A DNA stretch of 38,386 nt from CAZFZT01 sp964523675 (GTDB lineage: Bacteria; Planctomycetota; Phycisphaerae; Phycisphaerales; SM1A02), in assembly GCA_964523675.1 (NCBI GenBank), contig CAZFZT010000025.1, positions 1-38,386 of the forward strand, in the 5' to 3' direction. A model generated the notes under the pieces. The model saw only the letters and a list, made by a program, of their open reading frames with translations. It made no database searches and had not been told where the DNA came from. Shown one piece after another: positions 1 to 7,628 of the stretch. Every line of letters starts with the position of its first letter. Positions within the stretch are counted from its first letter, which is position 1. Position numbers and translations under genes: made by a program.

Positions 1-536
1 TCGACGCCGCTCTCGACATCGACCTTCAGAATGCTCCCCCGATTTCGTGCAAACAGCACCTCGAGAAAACTGCCCGGCTCGATCACTTGTTCGTCCAGCC
101 GTGCAACCGCTCCGGGTACATGCGCCAGGACATCCGGCCGTTCGTCGTTCGGCACCACGTTCGGCTTGATGCGCAGCCCCGCACGTGCCCCGATCATGGC
201 AAGACGAGAGCTGATGGAATCGGTCCGCCAGAGATAGCAAAACTGCGCACGCAGGCGGCACGCCGAGAGGTCGGGCTCCATTTCCCCTGCCAGACACCTG
301 CGCCACAGCACCGGCATCTCCTTGATCGCGCGGGCGGCAGGCGTGAACAAACCAGTCAGCGTGTACTTCAGCCCACCATGAATGATGCCCTGCGAAGCGA
401 TCGTTTGTCCACTTCCGAGGTCATGCGCTTCGAGCAGCAGAACATGCTTGCTCTGCCGACGCAGCACATCGAGCAGCCACAGGCCGGCCGCACCACCGCC
501 GAAGATGACGACATCGACATTGAGCGAAGTGCTCAT
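1..536 (-). CDS. FAD-dependent oxidoreductase, C-terminus cut by window edge
   Basis: Reading the minus strand from ATG 536-534 gives 178 codons with no stop before the window edge. The N-terminus has a Rossmann FAD-binding start: VVIFGGGAAGLWLLDVL, followed about 20 residues later by LLLEA, the acidic end of the second strand that binds the FAD ribose. The next stretch, SGQTIASQGIIHGGLKY, resembles the FAD-contact loop of DAO/GlpD-like oxidoreductases. The catalytic and substrate-binding part lies outside the window, so the substrate cannot be named. It is divergent from the isocitrate dehydrogenase gene across 72 bp. I see no Shine-Dalgarno; a hexamer TACGAT (550-545) sits 8 nt before the ATG. 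Family call is firm, substrate unknown. Confidence 0.8.
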   Translation of the reverse strand, partial: MSTSLNVDVVIFGGGAAGLWLLDVLRRQSKHVLLLEAHDLGSGQTIASQGIIHGGLKYTLTGLFTPAARAIKEMPVLWRRCLAGEMEPDLSACRLRAQFCYLWRTDSISSRLAMIGARAGLRIKPNVVPNDERPDVLAHVPGAVARLDEQVIEPGSFLEVLFARNRGSILKVDVESGV

Positions 537-608
537 CGTTGCTGATCGTAACAGCGGCGGCGGATCAACGGGGAGCGCGGCAGGCGAACGTGTTATGATC
601 CTCAGTTC
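537..608. promoter_or_regulatory. Divergent promoter region with candidate -10 elements
   Basis: These 72 bp separate two divergent start codons. TATGAT (594-599, plus strand) lies 9 nt before the isocitrate dehydrogenase ATG. TACGAT (550-545, minus strand) lies 8 nt before the oxidoreductase ATG. No Shine-Dalgarno is visible for either gene and no good -35 box is evident. If these are real -10 boxes, transcription would begin at or within a few bases of the start codons. This is inference from spacing and sequence only. Confidence 0.35.
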
Positions 609-1634
609 ATGCCTCACACAGTCGTACTTATCCCAGGCGACGGGATCGGCCCGGAAGTGGCTGATGCCACTCGCCGCATACTTGATGCCGCAGGCGCTGA
701 TCTGCAATGGGTTGAGCGGCACGCCGGTGTGGCTGCCCTGGAACGCGGGGCGGACGATGTGCTGCCCGCCGACACCATGAGCGCCATTCTCGAGCACGGC
801 GTCGCGCTCAAAGGGCCCTGCACCACGCCGATCGGCGGCGGGTTCAGTTCCATCAACGTCGCGCTGCGCAAGCGTCTGAATCTTTATGGTGCCGTCCGGC
901 CTGTTCGCTCCATCGCTGGCGTGCCGACGCGGTTTGAGAACGTCGATCTCATCGTCGTGCGTGAGAACACCGAAGGACTGTACTCCGGCATTGAGAACAC
1001 GATCACGCCGGGCGTGATTACCTCGCTGAAGGTCGCGACCGAGGACGCCTGCAGTCGCATCGCGCGCTTCGCCTTTGACTATGCCAGGAGCCGCGGCCGA
1101 AAGAAGGTCACCGTCTTCCACAAGGCGAACATCATGAAACTCAGTGACGGCCTGTTCATCCGCTGCGCGAAGGAAGAACATGAGAAGTCGGGCAGCGATC
1201 TACTTTACGAGGAAATCATCATCGATGCGGGGTGCATGAGGATCGTGCAGGACCCGTCACAGTTCGATGTGATCCTGTGCGAGAATCTCTATGGCGATGT
1301 GATTTCAGATCTTTGCGCGGGACTCGTTGGCGGACTTGGCGTCACCCCCGGCGCGAACTTCGGCGATCAGAACGCGGTCTTTGAAGCCGTGCATGGCACC
1401 GCGCCGGATATTGCCGGCCAGAATAAGGCGAACCCGCTCGCGCTGCTGATGAGCGGCGTCATGATGCTGCGCCACCTCGCCAAGACGCGCGAAGACGCCA
1501 AGTGCAAGGAGATCGCGAATCGCATTCGTGATGCCTATAACGCAGCGCTCATCGCCGGCGAAAAGACGCGCGATCTCGGCGGGACGCTCGGCACGCGCGA
1601 GTTCGCCGATGCGGTGATCAAGCGGCTGTCTTAA
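609..1634 (+). CDS. icd: Isocitrate dehydrogenase, NAD-dependent type
   Basis: The 341-residue protein belongs to the isocitrate/isopropylmalate dehydrogenase family, which oxidatively decarboxylates isocitrate to 2-oxoglutarate in the TCA cycle. It opens with VVLIPGDGIGPEV. A substrate loop SSINVALRKRLNLYGAVRP carries the Ser/Asn/Arg pattern for isocitrate rather than isopropylmalate, and RENTEGLYSG follows around residue 118. The metal-binding region NLYGDVISDLCAGLVGGLG is intact. The cofactor segment is HGTAPDIAGQNKANP (from H262). NADP-dependent enzymes such as E. coli Icd have Lys-Tyr where this protein has Asp267-Ile268, which argues for NAD. The length fits the short IDH3-like class. 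The ATG has no Shine-Dalgarno. Homoisocitrate dehydrogenase is a less likely alternative. Confidence 0.88.
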   Translation: MPHTVVLIPGDGIGPEVADATRRILDAAGADLQWVERHAGVAALERGADDVLPADTMSAILEHGVALKGPCTTPIGGGFSSINVALRKRLNLYGAVRPVRSIAGVPTRFENVDLIVVRENTEGLYSGIENTITPGVITSLKVATEDACSRIARFAFDYARSRGRKKVTVFHKANIMKLSDGLFIRCAKEEHEKSGSDLLYEEIIIDAGCMRIVQDPSQFDVILCENLYGDVISDLCAGLVGGLGVTPGANFGDQNAVFEAVHGTAPDIAGQNKANPLALLMSGVMMLRHLAKTREDAKCKEIANRIRDAYNAALIAGEKTRDLGGTLGTREFADAVIKRLS

Positions 1635-1750
1635 GCAAAGCAATGATCGCTGATGATCGGCCGAATGCTGTGCTGATTGCCGGCCCGAACCCTGCTTCAA
1701 GCGACCAGCATCATGGAGCGGCTGCCTCGAACGAAACGCGCCTGCCGCCC

Positions 1751-1756
1751 TAACAT
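1751..1756 (+). promoter_or_regulatory. Candidate -10 element, leaderless arrangement
   Basis: TAACAT lies exactly 6 nt upstream of the GTG start codon at 1763, and no Shine-Dalgarno is present in between. That spacing would put the transcription start on the start codon. The -35 region (about 1727-1733) holds only a weak TCGAAC. Inference from sequence and spacing. Confidence 0.3.
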
Positions 1757-1762
1757 TCCCCC

Positions 1763-3526
1763 GTGCTCGTCCTCCACGTCCTTCAAGGTCCAGATCGCGG
1801 GATGAAGTTTGAACTTCCCTCGCATGAGCCGCAACTCATCGGCCGCTCATCCGAGGCCCTGCCGATCACCGACTCGACCGTCAGCCGCCGTCATGCAGAA
1901 CTGACGCCCGATGACGGCTCGTGGTACCTGCGCGATCTTGACTCGGCCAACGGCACATTTGTGAATGGTCAAAGGATCACCATTGAGGCCGGCCGTGTAC
2001 GGCTGGCTCCGGGCGATCAGGTGCGCTGCGGCTCCACGCTGTTCGTCTTTGCCGTCGCCCCGGGTGAACCGGGCCAGCGATCATCGGCGGTCGAGCTGCT
2101 TGACGCCGAAGCGTTTGACATCAACGTGGAGTCGAAGCGCGGGGGGACCATGTCCACTGCACCGCGTTCAAGGTTCACAAGCGCAACCGGCTCGGGGACG
2201 AGACGGCTCGCTGGCGACCCGAACGAAGATTCCATGATCCTCGCTACGCCCGACTTCGCGAAGGCCGCCTCCGATCACCTGCGCGTCATTTATGAACTCA
2301 CCGCGCTCACGGCAGCGGTCGTCGAACGTGATGAACTGCTTCGCAGGGTGATGGATCTCATCTTCAATGAGTTTCAACCCGATCGCGGCTTCATTCTGCT
2401 TCAGGAGTCGGCCGAAGCGCGCCCGGAGCCGGCAGTCGTGCGCTATAAGGTCAAACCAAAGACGCTCGATGAAGGGCGCATCCCCGTCAGCCGCACGATC
2501 GTTCAGCATACGCTGCGTCATGGCGAAGGCATCCTCTCCACGAACGCCATGAACGACACGCGCTTTCGCTCCGGCGACTCGGTGCAGGACTACGGCATAC
2601 GCTCGGCCATCTGCGTGCCGATCAACCACGGCGACCGCACCTTCGGCGTCATCCACATCGACTCCTCACTTGCCAACTTCACCTTCACCGAAGGACAACT
2701 CGACCTGCTCAATGCGATCGGTCAGCACACCGGCCTCGCGATGCACAGCGTTGAGCTGCTCGCTGAGCGCATGCAGACCGAGCGGCTCGCGACGATGGGT
2801 CGCACCGTTGCATCGCTTTCGCACTCCATCAAGAACATCCTGCAGGGGCTGCGCGGCGGGGCCGATGCGGTGGAACTTGCGCTCAAACGCGGCAACCTCG
2901 AGATGGCGCGCGAGGGCTGGCCGATCATGTCGCGTAACCTCGACCGCATCTATACCCTCACGCTCAATATGCTCGCCTATTCCAAGCATCGCTCGCTCGA
3001 TATCGAACTCGGCTCGATCAACGCGCTCATTGAAGAAGTCGTCGCGCTGGTGCAGCGGCAGTGCGAAGAGCGCAGAGTCGGCATCATCACCGATCTGGCC
3101 GATGACCTGCCACCGATGCCCATTGACGCCAACGCGATTCATCAAGCGCTGATGAACATGGTTCTCAACGCAATCGAAGCCGTGCCAGCCAAGAAAGGTG
3201 TGGTCACAATCTCCACGCGATACATCGCAGAGCCGCGCGAAGCGGAGATCATTGTCGCTGATAACGGTCCAGGCATCATCACCGAGTTGCAGCAGCACGT
3301 TTTCGACGCGTTCGTCTCAAGCAAGGGTCAGCGCGGCACCGGCCTCGGTCTGGCCGTGGCGAAGAAGATCGTCGAAGAGCACGGCGGCCGCATCCGGCTT
3401 GAATCAACCCGCACGGGCACGACGTTCACCATCACGCTGCCAAGCGATCATGACCGGCTTGCATCGAGCGACACCCGGCTGCCGAAACCCATCGCTCGCG
3501 ATGAGATGGTGGATGAGTTTGAGTAG
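1763..3526 (+). CDS. FHA-GAF sensor histidine kinase
   Basis: This 587-residue soluble kinase has three parts. An N-terminal FHA domain (about 1-95) carries the phosphothreonine-binding residues in GRSSE (27-31), SRRHAEL (41-47) and NGTFVNG (63-69). A GAF domain follows (about 170-325). The C-terminal kinase core has an H-box SLSHSIKNILQGL with the probable phosphorylated His354, then N-, G1- and G2-type motifs (MNMVLNAIEAV, DNGPGI, GTGLGLAVAKKIVEEHGG). No membrane segment is seen, so input is probably cytoplasmic, through the FHA domain (a Ser/Thr-kinase phosphoprotein?) and a GAF ligand. No response regulator is adjacent, so its partner is unknown. The start is a GTG without a Shine-Dalgarno. 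Confidence 0.9.
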   Translation: MLVLHVLQGPDRGMKFELPSHEPQLIGRSSEALPITDSTVSRRHAELTPDDGSWYLRDLDSANGTFVNGQRITIEAGRVRLAPGDQVRCGSTLFVFAVAPGEPGQRSSAVELLDAEAFDINVESKRGGTMSTAPRSRFTSATGSGTRRLAGDPNEDSMILATPDFAKAASDHLRVIYELTALTAAVVERDELLRRVMDLIFNEFQPDRGFILLQESAEARPEPAVVRYKVKPKTLDEGRIPVSRTIVQHTLRHGEGILSTNAMNDTRFRSGDSVQDYGIRSAICVPINHGDRTFGVIHIDSSLANFTFTEGQLDLLNAIGQHTGLAMHSVELLAERMQTERLATMGRTVASLSHSIKNILQGLRGGADAVELALKRGNLEMAREGWPIMSRNLDRIYTLTLNMLAYSKHRSLDIELGSINALIEEVVALVQRQCEERRVGIITDLADDLPPMPIDANAIHQALMNMVLNAIEAVPAKKGVVTISTRYIAEPREAEIIVADNGPGIITELQQHVFDAFVSSKGQRGTGLGLAVAKKIVEEHGGRIRLESTRTGTTFTITLPSDHDRLASSDTRLPKPIARDEMVDEFE

Positions 3527-3659
3527 AGCCACGAATACACACGGATGAGGGCGCGTGGGGTCCGCTTGTTTGTTGTGTTGGATTACGACAAGCTGCCTTG
3601 AATCCGCGTTGATCCGCGTTCATCTGCGTTTTCATCTGAACGCGCGAAGCCGCACACGT
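3527..3659. repeat. Intergenic imperfect inverted repeat with three tandem decamers
   Basis: This gap lies between two convergent genes. Its right half has three near-identical 10-mers in tandem (3601-3630) sharing ATCCGCGTT, ATCCGCGTT and ATCTGCGTT. The reverse complement of 3605-3628 matches 3530-3553 at 15 of 24 positions, so the RNA from either strand could fold into an imperfect hairpin. Short peptides can be read here but look spurious. It may act as a bidirectional 3' hairpin or be a dispersed intergenic repeat; a single copy in one window cannot decide. Confidence 0.45.
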
Positions 3660-4934
3660 CTATTGCTGAATCAGGACATCCATCAATCGCTGCTGCGCCT
3701 GCTCGAAACGCTCCACACGATTGATCAGATTGCGCGTAATGCGACCGACCGCCTCTTCATTGAGAGCCAGCGTTTCGCTGTGATTGTCAAGAATGCGCTG
3801 CGCTGCGACTGATGCGGAGTTAAGATCGGCCGAAGCCAGAGCGAAGTCGCGCATCGCATCGTACAGATGCTCATGTTCGATCTCTTCCGTGCTCGGAATG
3901 TGCAGAGCTTTCCAGGGCGCACGGCGTATTTCAGTCATCGCAAGCTTCAATTGCTGCGATGCATGGTTCGCGTTAGCCATGATGAAACCCAGGTCGGTCG
4001 CCCACTGATCAAAATGCTCGCGATTGAGCCGGCTGAGCACCCCCCGCGCCTCTTCCAGCGCGCCGTTGCCGGTTTCGAGTACCTGCACCAAACGCTCCCG
4101 CCCGTCCCGCTCAAGCCATGCGGCCAGTTCGCGCACACTCTCGCTTGCCGCTTCGATATTCAGAACGATCTGTTCGAGTTCATCGCGGTTGGTGCTGACG
4201 ATATCGTTGGCCCCGGCAAGAAGGTCATTGCCCTGGGCAAGCAGGCGATCGAGCGATTCGGTGGCCTCCGCCGCCCACTGTGCGACACGCGTCACCGACT
4301 CACTCCAGCGCGGCCAGTCTTCGTGTCTGATGCGGGCAACGAGGCCTCGTGCATCGCCGGTCATCTGCTTGACGTTGGCGACAATCTCATCGTAGTCCTG
4401 TGGCGCTCTTGTGAAGACCTCGGAGAACTGCCGTACGTTTTCGAGGATCTCGCTTGTCCTGGCAGCATTGTCCTGGCCGAGCATGGTTGTAATCATGCCG
4501 CCGCGCTGCTTGCCCTTGATTATCCCCTTCGGCGGGTCGCCCGCGTCGGCGGTGCCTACATCAGGGATATCCAACCATGCTTCCGAAGCAATCAACGGCG
4601 CGGAGACGTACACCGCGGCGTCCTTGTACAGTTTGACACGATCGTCAATGGCGAAGATGACGTCGATCTTCCCGAATGGATGTTCTTCAAAGCGCGGCCG
4701 CACCTCGATGACTTCCCCGAGCGGCACGCCACCCACCCGTACAGACGATCCCTTCTCTAGATTGCGCACCCCTGCGTCGAGCGTGAATTCGACAATGTAT
4801 TGATGATTCCTCGACGTGAACCGCTCGATGGCGCCGGTAAGCGTCACCGCCACGAATAATGCCAGCAGCAAAGCGGCGCTGACAAAGATGCCCATGCGGA
4901 TGTTGTTGCGATGTCGTTCACGAGGTGATGGCAT
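3660..4934 (-). CDS. MCE/MlaD-family lipid-transport protein
   Basis: The 424-residue protein has a short charged N-terminus, one membrane helix (about 14-34, MGIFVSAALLLALFVAVTLT) and then an MCE domain (about 42-120) with the typical NLEKGSSVRVGGVPLGEV segment. The rest is long, mostly helical and rich in Glu/Gln/Ala, as expected for the coiled-coil tail of MlaD/PqiB-type proteins that form rings or tubes carrying lipids across the periplasm. An MlaF-type ATPase gene lies on the same strand at 6669-7565, but a gene of opposite orientation separates the two and no MlaE permease is present. A GAGGAT Shine-Dalgarno-like stretch precedes the ATG. Family is firm; cargo and direction of transport are unknown. 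Confidence 0.88.
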   Translation of the reverse strand: MPSPRERHRNNIRMGIFVSAALLLALFVAVTLTGAIERFTSRNHQYIVEFTLDAGVRNLEKGSSVRVGGVPLGEVIEVRPRFEEHPFGKIDVIFAIDDRVKLYKDAAVYVSAPLIASEAWLDIPDVGTADAGDPPKGIIKGKQRGGMITTMLGQDNAARTSEILENVRQFSEVFTRAPQDYDEIVANVKQMTGDARGLVARIRHEDWPRWSESVTRVAQWAAEATESLDRLLAQGNDLLAGANDIVSTNRDELEQIVLNIEAASESVRELAAWLERDGRERLVQVLETGNGALEEARGVLSRLNREHFDQWATDLGFIMANANHASQQLKLAMTEIRRAPWKALHIPSTEEIEHEHLYDAMRDFALASADLNSASVAAQRILDNHSETLALNEEAVGRITRNLINRVERFEQAQQRLMDVLIQQ

Positions 4935-5226
4935 GGTGAAGTATCCTCATGCTGGCGCGGCGAAGTCTACCACAGCCCGCCGAAGTGCGTTGCCCCATTG
5001 AACCCCCGGTCATAAGTCTTCGTTCCCCATCAGTCGCGCGATATTCTGAGCGCCTTGCCCCGACGCCGGCATCGCCGAACGCCGGACCGGGGCGGCTCGC
5101 GCGACAACCGGCGCAATCCCGTTAGGAACCTCGTGCTTTGGCCCTCACCGCTTCCGATCATCGCAGCGGATGAAGACCCGTTCGGCGAATGCGCTTCCCA
5201 ACGCCAGTCCGGGACCCAATGAAATG
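4935..5226. other. Intergenic stretch with a GC-rich hairpin
   Basis: No convincing gene is seen here; the open frames lack start signals and family features. The stretch contains a GC-rich hairpin at 5057-5093: GCCCCG (5057-5062) pairs with CGGGGC (5088-5093), and inside it CCGGC pairs with GCCGG around a short loop. There is no T-run after it, so it is not a clear terminator. The upstream sequence of the MCE gene lies at its left end. Confidence 0.35.
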
Positions 5227-5255
5227 TTGCACGGGCTCCACGAGCGGGATATCCT
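5227..5255 (+). promoter_or_regulatory. Sigma70-like promoter for the dockerin protein
   Basis: TTGCAC (5227-5232) and TATCCT (5250-5255) are separated by exactly 17 bp, matching the -35/-10 layout of a housekeeping-sigma promoter. This would give a leader of roughly 50 nt, carrying a strong Shine-Dalgarno, ahead of the ATG at 5316. Prediction only. Confidence 0.45.
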
Positions 5256-5302
5256 ACATTGTGAAGACAATCGGCGGAGATGGGTCCGCACAGCACAACA
5301 CG

Positions 5303-5308
5303 AAGGAG
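5303..5308 (+). promoter_or_regulatory. Shine-Dalgarno that fixes the start of the dockerin protein
   Basis: AAGGAG at 5303-5308 is 7 nt before ATG 5316. It selects that codon over an in-frame ATG 12 codons upstream at 5280, which has no comparable site and would put charged residues in front of the signal peptide. Confidence 0.7.
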
Positions 5309-5315
5309 ACGGGCT

Positions 5316-6650
5316 ATGGAAAAGTGGAAGACATTCGTTGCAGCACTCGGCTGCGCATGCGGCTGTACGTTCCAGAACGCGGCAATTGCTGACGAGCCGT
5401 GCGGGGCATGGCATCAGTTCGTCGCCAAGGGTGAAGTCGGCGTCAACATGTCTAGCCAAGCGTGGGGTAGAGTACTGGCGTTTACCGAATGGGACGGTAC
5501 TCTTGTCGCCGGCGGTATTTTTTTCACAGCGGGTGGCCAGACCGTCAACCACATTGCTCGGTGGGATGGTGGGCAATGGATTCCACTGACCGCCGGCGAG
5601 CAGATAGGCCTGGATTCGTGGCCCGTCTATGCCTTGACTGAATGGAATGGTGATTTGATTGCTGGCGGCAACTTTGCGACGGCGGACGGACAGCAGTTGG
5701 TTAACGGCATTGCCCGATGGGACGGTGCAGCGTGGCACGCCCTCGTTTCCGGCGAACAGATCGGCGTCGATGGCGAGGTCAACGCCCTGGCCGTCTGGAA
5801 CGGCGATCTGATTGCCGGTGGCGAGTTCACGACGGCCGGTGGGCAAACAGTGAACAACATCGCGCGGTGGGACGGCGCAGTGTGGTCGCCGTTCGACACC
5901 GGCATGGATGATCAGGTTGAGACATTGGCGGTGTGGAACGGTGACCTGATCGCCGGTGGTTCATTCATTACAGCAGGCGACAAGGTCGTCAATCGCATCG
6001 CGCGCTGGGACGGCACGGAGTGGCATCGTTTCGCATCTGGCGATCAGACCGGGATGAGTGGAACGGTCATGGCACTAACGGTATGGGACGGCAATCTCAT
6101 CGCCGGCGGCAGTTTCAAGAACGCGGGGGGACAGACGGTCAACCGCGTGGCTCGCTGGGACGGATCGGCATGGCATCCCTTTATCTCCGATGAAGTCATT
6201 GGAATCGACGGCGGTCCAGCGGTCCTTTCGCTCGCCATATGGGAGGGAGATCTTGTTGCCGGCGGTCAATTTTATTGGATCGGGCTCGAAGAAGTTAATT
6301 TCATCGTGCGATGGGATGGTTCTGCGTGGCATACCTTTTCATCCGGCGGCCAAATCGGCGTTGGCCATCGAGTCAACTCCCTGATGTCGTGGAACGGTTC
6401 CCTTGTCGCCGGCGGTGCGCTCCCTACAGCGGGTGGGCAGACGGTTAATGCCATCGCGCGCTGGACTGTGCCAGAATCAAGCGGCCCCGCCGACCTTGAC
6501 TGTGACGGCGCTGTCGGCGTCTCCGACTTGCTCGTACTCCTCGGCAACTGGGGTGATTGCGAAGAACCACCGGAATGTCAGGGAGATCTCAACGGCGACC
6601 AAAGCGTGGGCACGGCTGATCTGCTCATCCTCCTCAGCGAATGGGGTTGA
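5316..6650 (+). CDS. Secreted seven-repeat propeller-like protein with C-terminal dockerin
   Basis: This 444-residue protein is exported. Residues 1-26 form a signal peptide (MEKWKTFVAALGCACGC, likely cleavage after AIA before DEP). About residues 45-390 hold seven repeats of roughly 50 residues, each with the core W-x-G-x-L-x-A-G-G followed by IARWDG-x-x-W. Seven such units suggest a seven-bladed beta-propeller, though the fold is inferred. About residues 393-444 hold two dockerin/EF-hand-like calcium repeats, DLDCDGAVGVSDLLVLLGNW and DLNGDQSVGTADLLILLSEW. Such tails are frequent in secreted proteins of Phycisphaerae-like planctomycetes and may anchor or assemble extracellular proteins; no cohesin is present here. 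It lies between the MCE and MlaF genes in opposite orientation. Its target is unknown. Confidence 0.85.
   Translation: MEKWKTFVAALGCACGCTFQNAAIADEPCGAWHQFVAKGEVGVNMSSQAWGRVLAFTEWDGTLVAGGIFFTAGGQTVNHIARWDGGQWIPLTAGEQIGLDSWPVYALTEWNGDLIAGGNFATADGQQLVNGIARWDGAAWHALVSGEQIGVDGEVNALAVWNGDLIAGGEFTTAGGQTVNNIARWDGAVWSPFDTGMDDQVETLAVWNGDLIAGGSFITAGDKVVNRIARWDGTEWHRFASGDQTGMSGTVMALTVWDGNLIAGGSFKNAGGQTVNRVARWDGSAWHPFISDEVIGIDGGPAVLSLAIWEGDLVAGGQFYWIGLEEVNFIVRWDGSAWHTFSSGGQIGVGHRVNSLMSWNGSLVAGGALPTAGGQTVNAIARWTVPESSGPADLDCDGAVGVSDLLVLLGNWGDCEEPPECQGDLNGDQSVGTADLLILLSEWG
5445..6470 (+). repeat. Seven coding repeats (propeller blades)
   Basis: About 150-165 bp repeats lie within the dockerin gene. Each encodes a variant of AL-x-x-WNGDLIAGG, then TAGGQTVN, then IARWDG. 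The copies have diverged at DNA level but keep nearly the same length, so they look like an old, selected duplication series rather than a recent expansion. Confidence 0.7.
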
Positions 6651-6668
6651 ACCAAACGCTGCGTCGAC

Positions 6669-7565
6669 TCACACCGCGCGCGTCGCCTCGATGGACGGCC
6701 CTTCAGGGGGCGCGAAGGCCGGTACCTCGCCCAGCAGATCCTCTGCGTAATCGCTGAATGATTTCCTTTGCGTCAGCGGACCTTCAGCATCGCCCCGCAG
6801 GAATTGCCGAATCAACTGCTCGGTCTCACTCAATTCCACGAGGCGCTCCTTTGGATGGTCGCGCAACTGCTCGTAGCGCTGGCGCGTATCCACCATAATC
6901 ATGCGTCCGCCGTCGAGCATCGCCATGCGATCTGCAATGGTGAACGCGGAGTCCATCTCGTGCGTAACAACCACGCTGGTGACGCCGATTTTCTGTGTAA
7001 GATCGACGATGAGCCGATCAATTTCCGCCGAAGTCACTGGGTCGAGACCGGCCGAGGGTTCATCATAAAAAAGAATGCGGGGATCGAGCGCGAGCGCGCG
7101 GGCCAGACCGGCCCGCTTTTTCATTCCGCCGGAGATTTGTGCTGGGTACTTGTTGGCGTGCTCACGCAGGCCGACGAGTTCGAGCTTGATCTTGACCATG
7201 ATTTCAATGGTTGTCGCATCCAGACTGGTATGCTCCTGCAGCGGTAGCGCGACGTTCTCGCCGACCGTCATGGAGTTGAACAGCGCACCCGACTGAAACA
7301 GAATGCCGAATCGTTTGCGCACCTCGTTCAGGCCGTCCTCGCTGAGCGTGGAAATGTTCTGGCCGAAAAGATGCACAGAGCCCTCATCGGGGAGGAGCGA
7401 GCCGATCATGTGTCGGAGAAGCGTCGATTTGCCCGAGCCGGACCCGCCCATGACCACCATCGTCTCGCCGGGATATATGTCAAAGTCAATCCCATCAAGC
7501 ACGGTTTGCCCGCCAAAGCGCTTGACGAGGTTTTTGATTTCGATCAGAGGCGTCTCGGCGGTCAT
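6669..7565 (-). CDS. ABC transporter ATP-binding protein, MlaF type
   Basis: The 298-residue ATPase has Walker A GGSGSGKSTLLRHMIG, a Q-loop region (FGILFQSGALFNSMTV), the ABC signature with Walker B (QISGGMKKRAGLARALALDP then RILFYDEPSAGLDP) and H-loop THEMD. The FQSGALFNSMTVGENVALPL segment and GGMKKRAGLARAL are typical of the MlaF/Mkl branch that powers MCE lipid transporters. About 50 residues extend beyond the usual ATPase end. Start chosen at ATG 7565, because AGGA (7577-7574) sits 8 nt upstream; an ATG at 7574 and a TTG at 7583 are alternatives. It should serve the MCE protein at 3660-4934, but the permease partner is not in the window. Confidence 0.9.
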   Translation of the reverse strand: MTAETPLIEIKNLVKRFGGQTVLDGIDFDIYPGETMVVMGGSGSGKSTLLRHMIGSLLPDEGSVHLFGQNISTLSEDGLNEVRKRFGILFQSGALFNSMTVGENVALPLQEHTSLDATTIEIMVKIKLELVGLREHANKYPAQISGGMKKRAGLARALALDPRILFYDEPSAGLDPVTSAEIDRLIVDLTQKIGVTSVVVTHEMDSAFTIADRMAMLDGGRMIMVDTRQRYEQLRDHPKERLVELSETEQLIRQFLRGDAEGPLTQRKSFSDYAEDLLGEVPAFAPPEGPSIEATRAV

Positions 7566-7628
7566 GCGATACATCCTAACCAAGTCCTCGCCAACGCTCC
7601 GCTGCGCGTCGCGGCTAAACGGCGGGGC

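Noticed and set aside
3867..4760. A 297-codon plus-strand frame
   Set aside because: It is antisense to the MCE gene and lacks any family motif or start signal.
5145..5846. A 233-codon minus-strand frame overlapping the dockerin gene
   Set aside because: It is the shadow of the repetitive dockerin gene, which has a signal peptide, a promoter-like sequence and a Shine-Dalgarno on the other strand.
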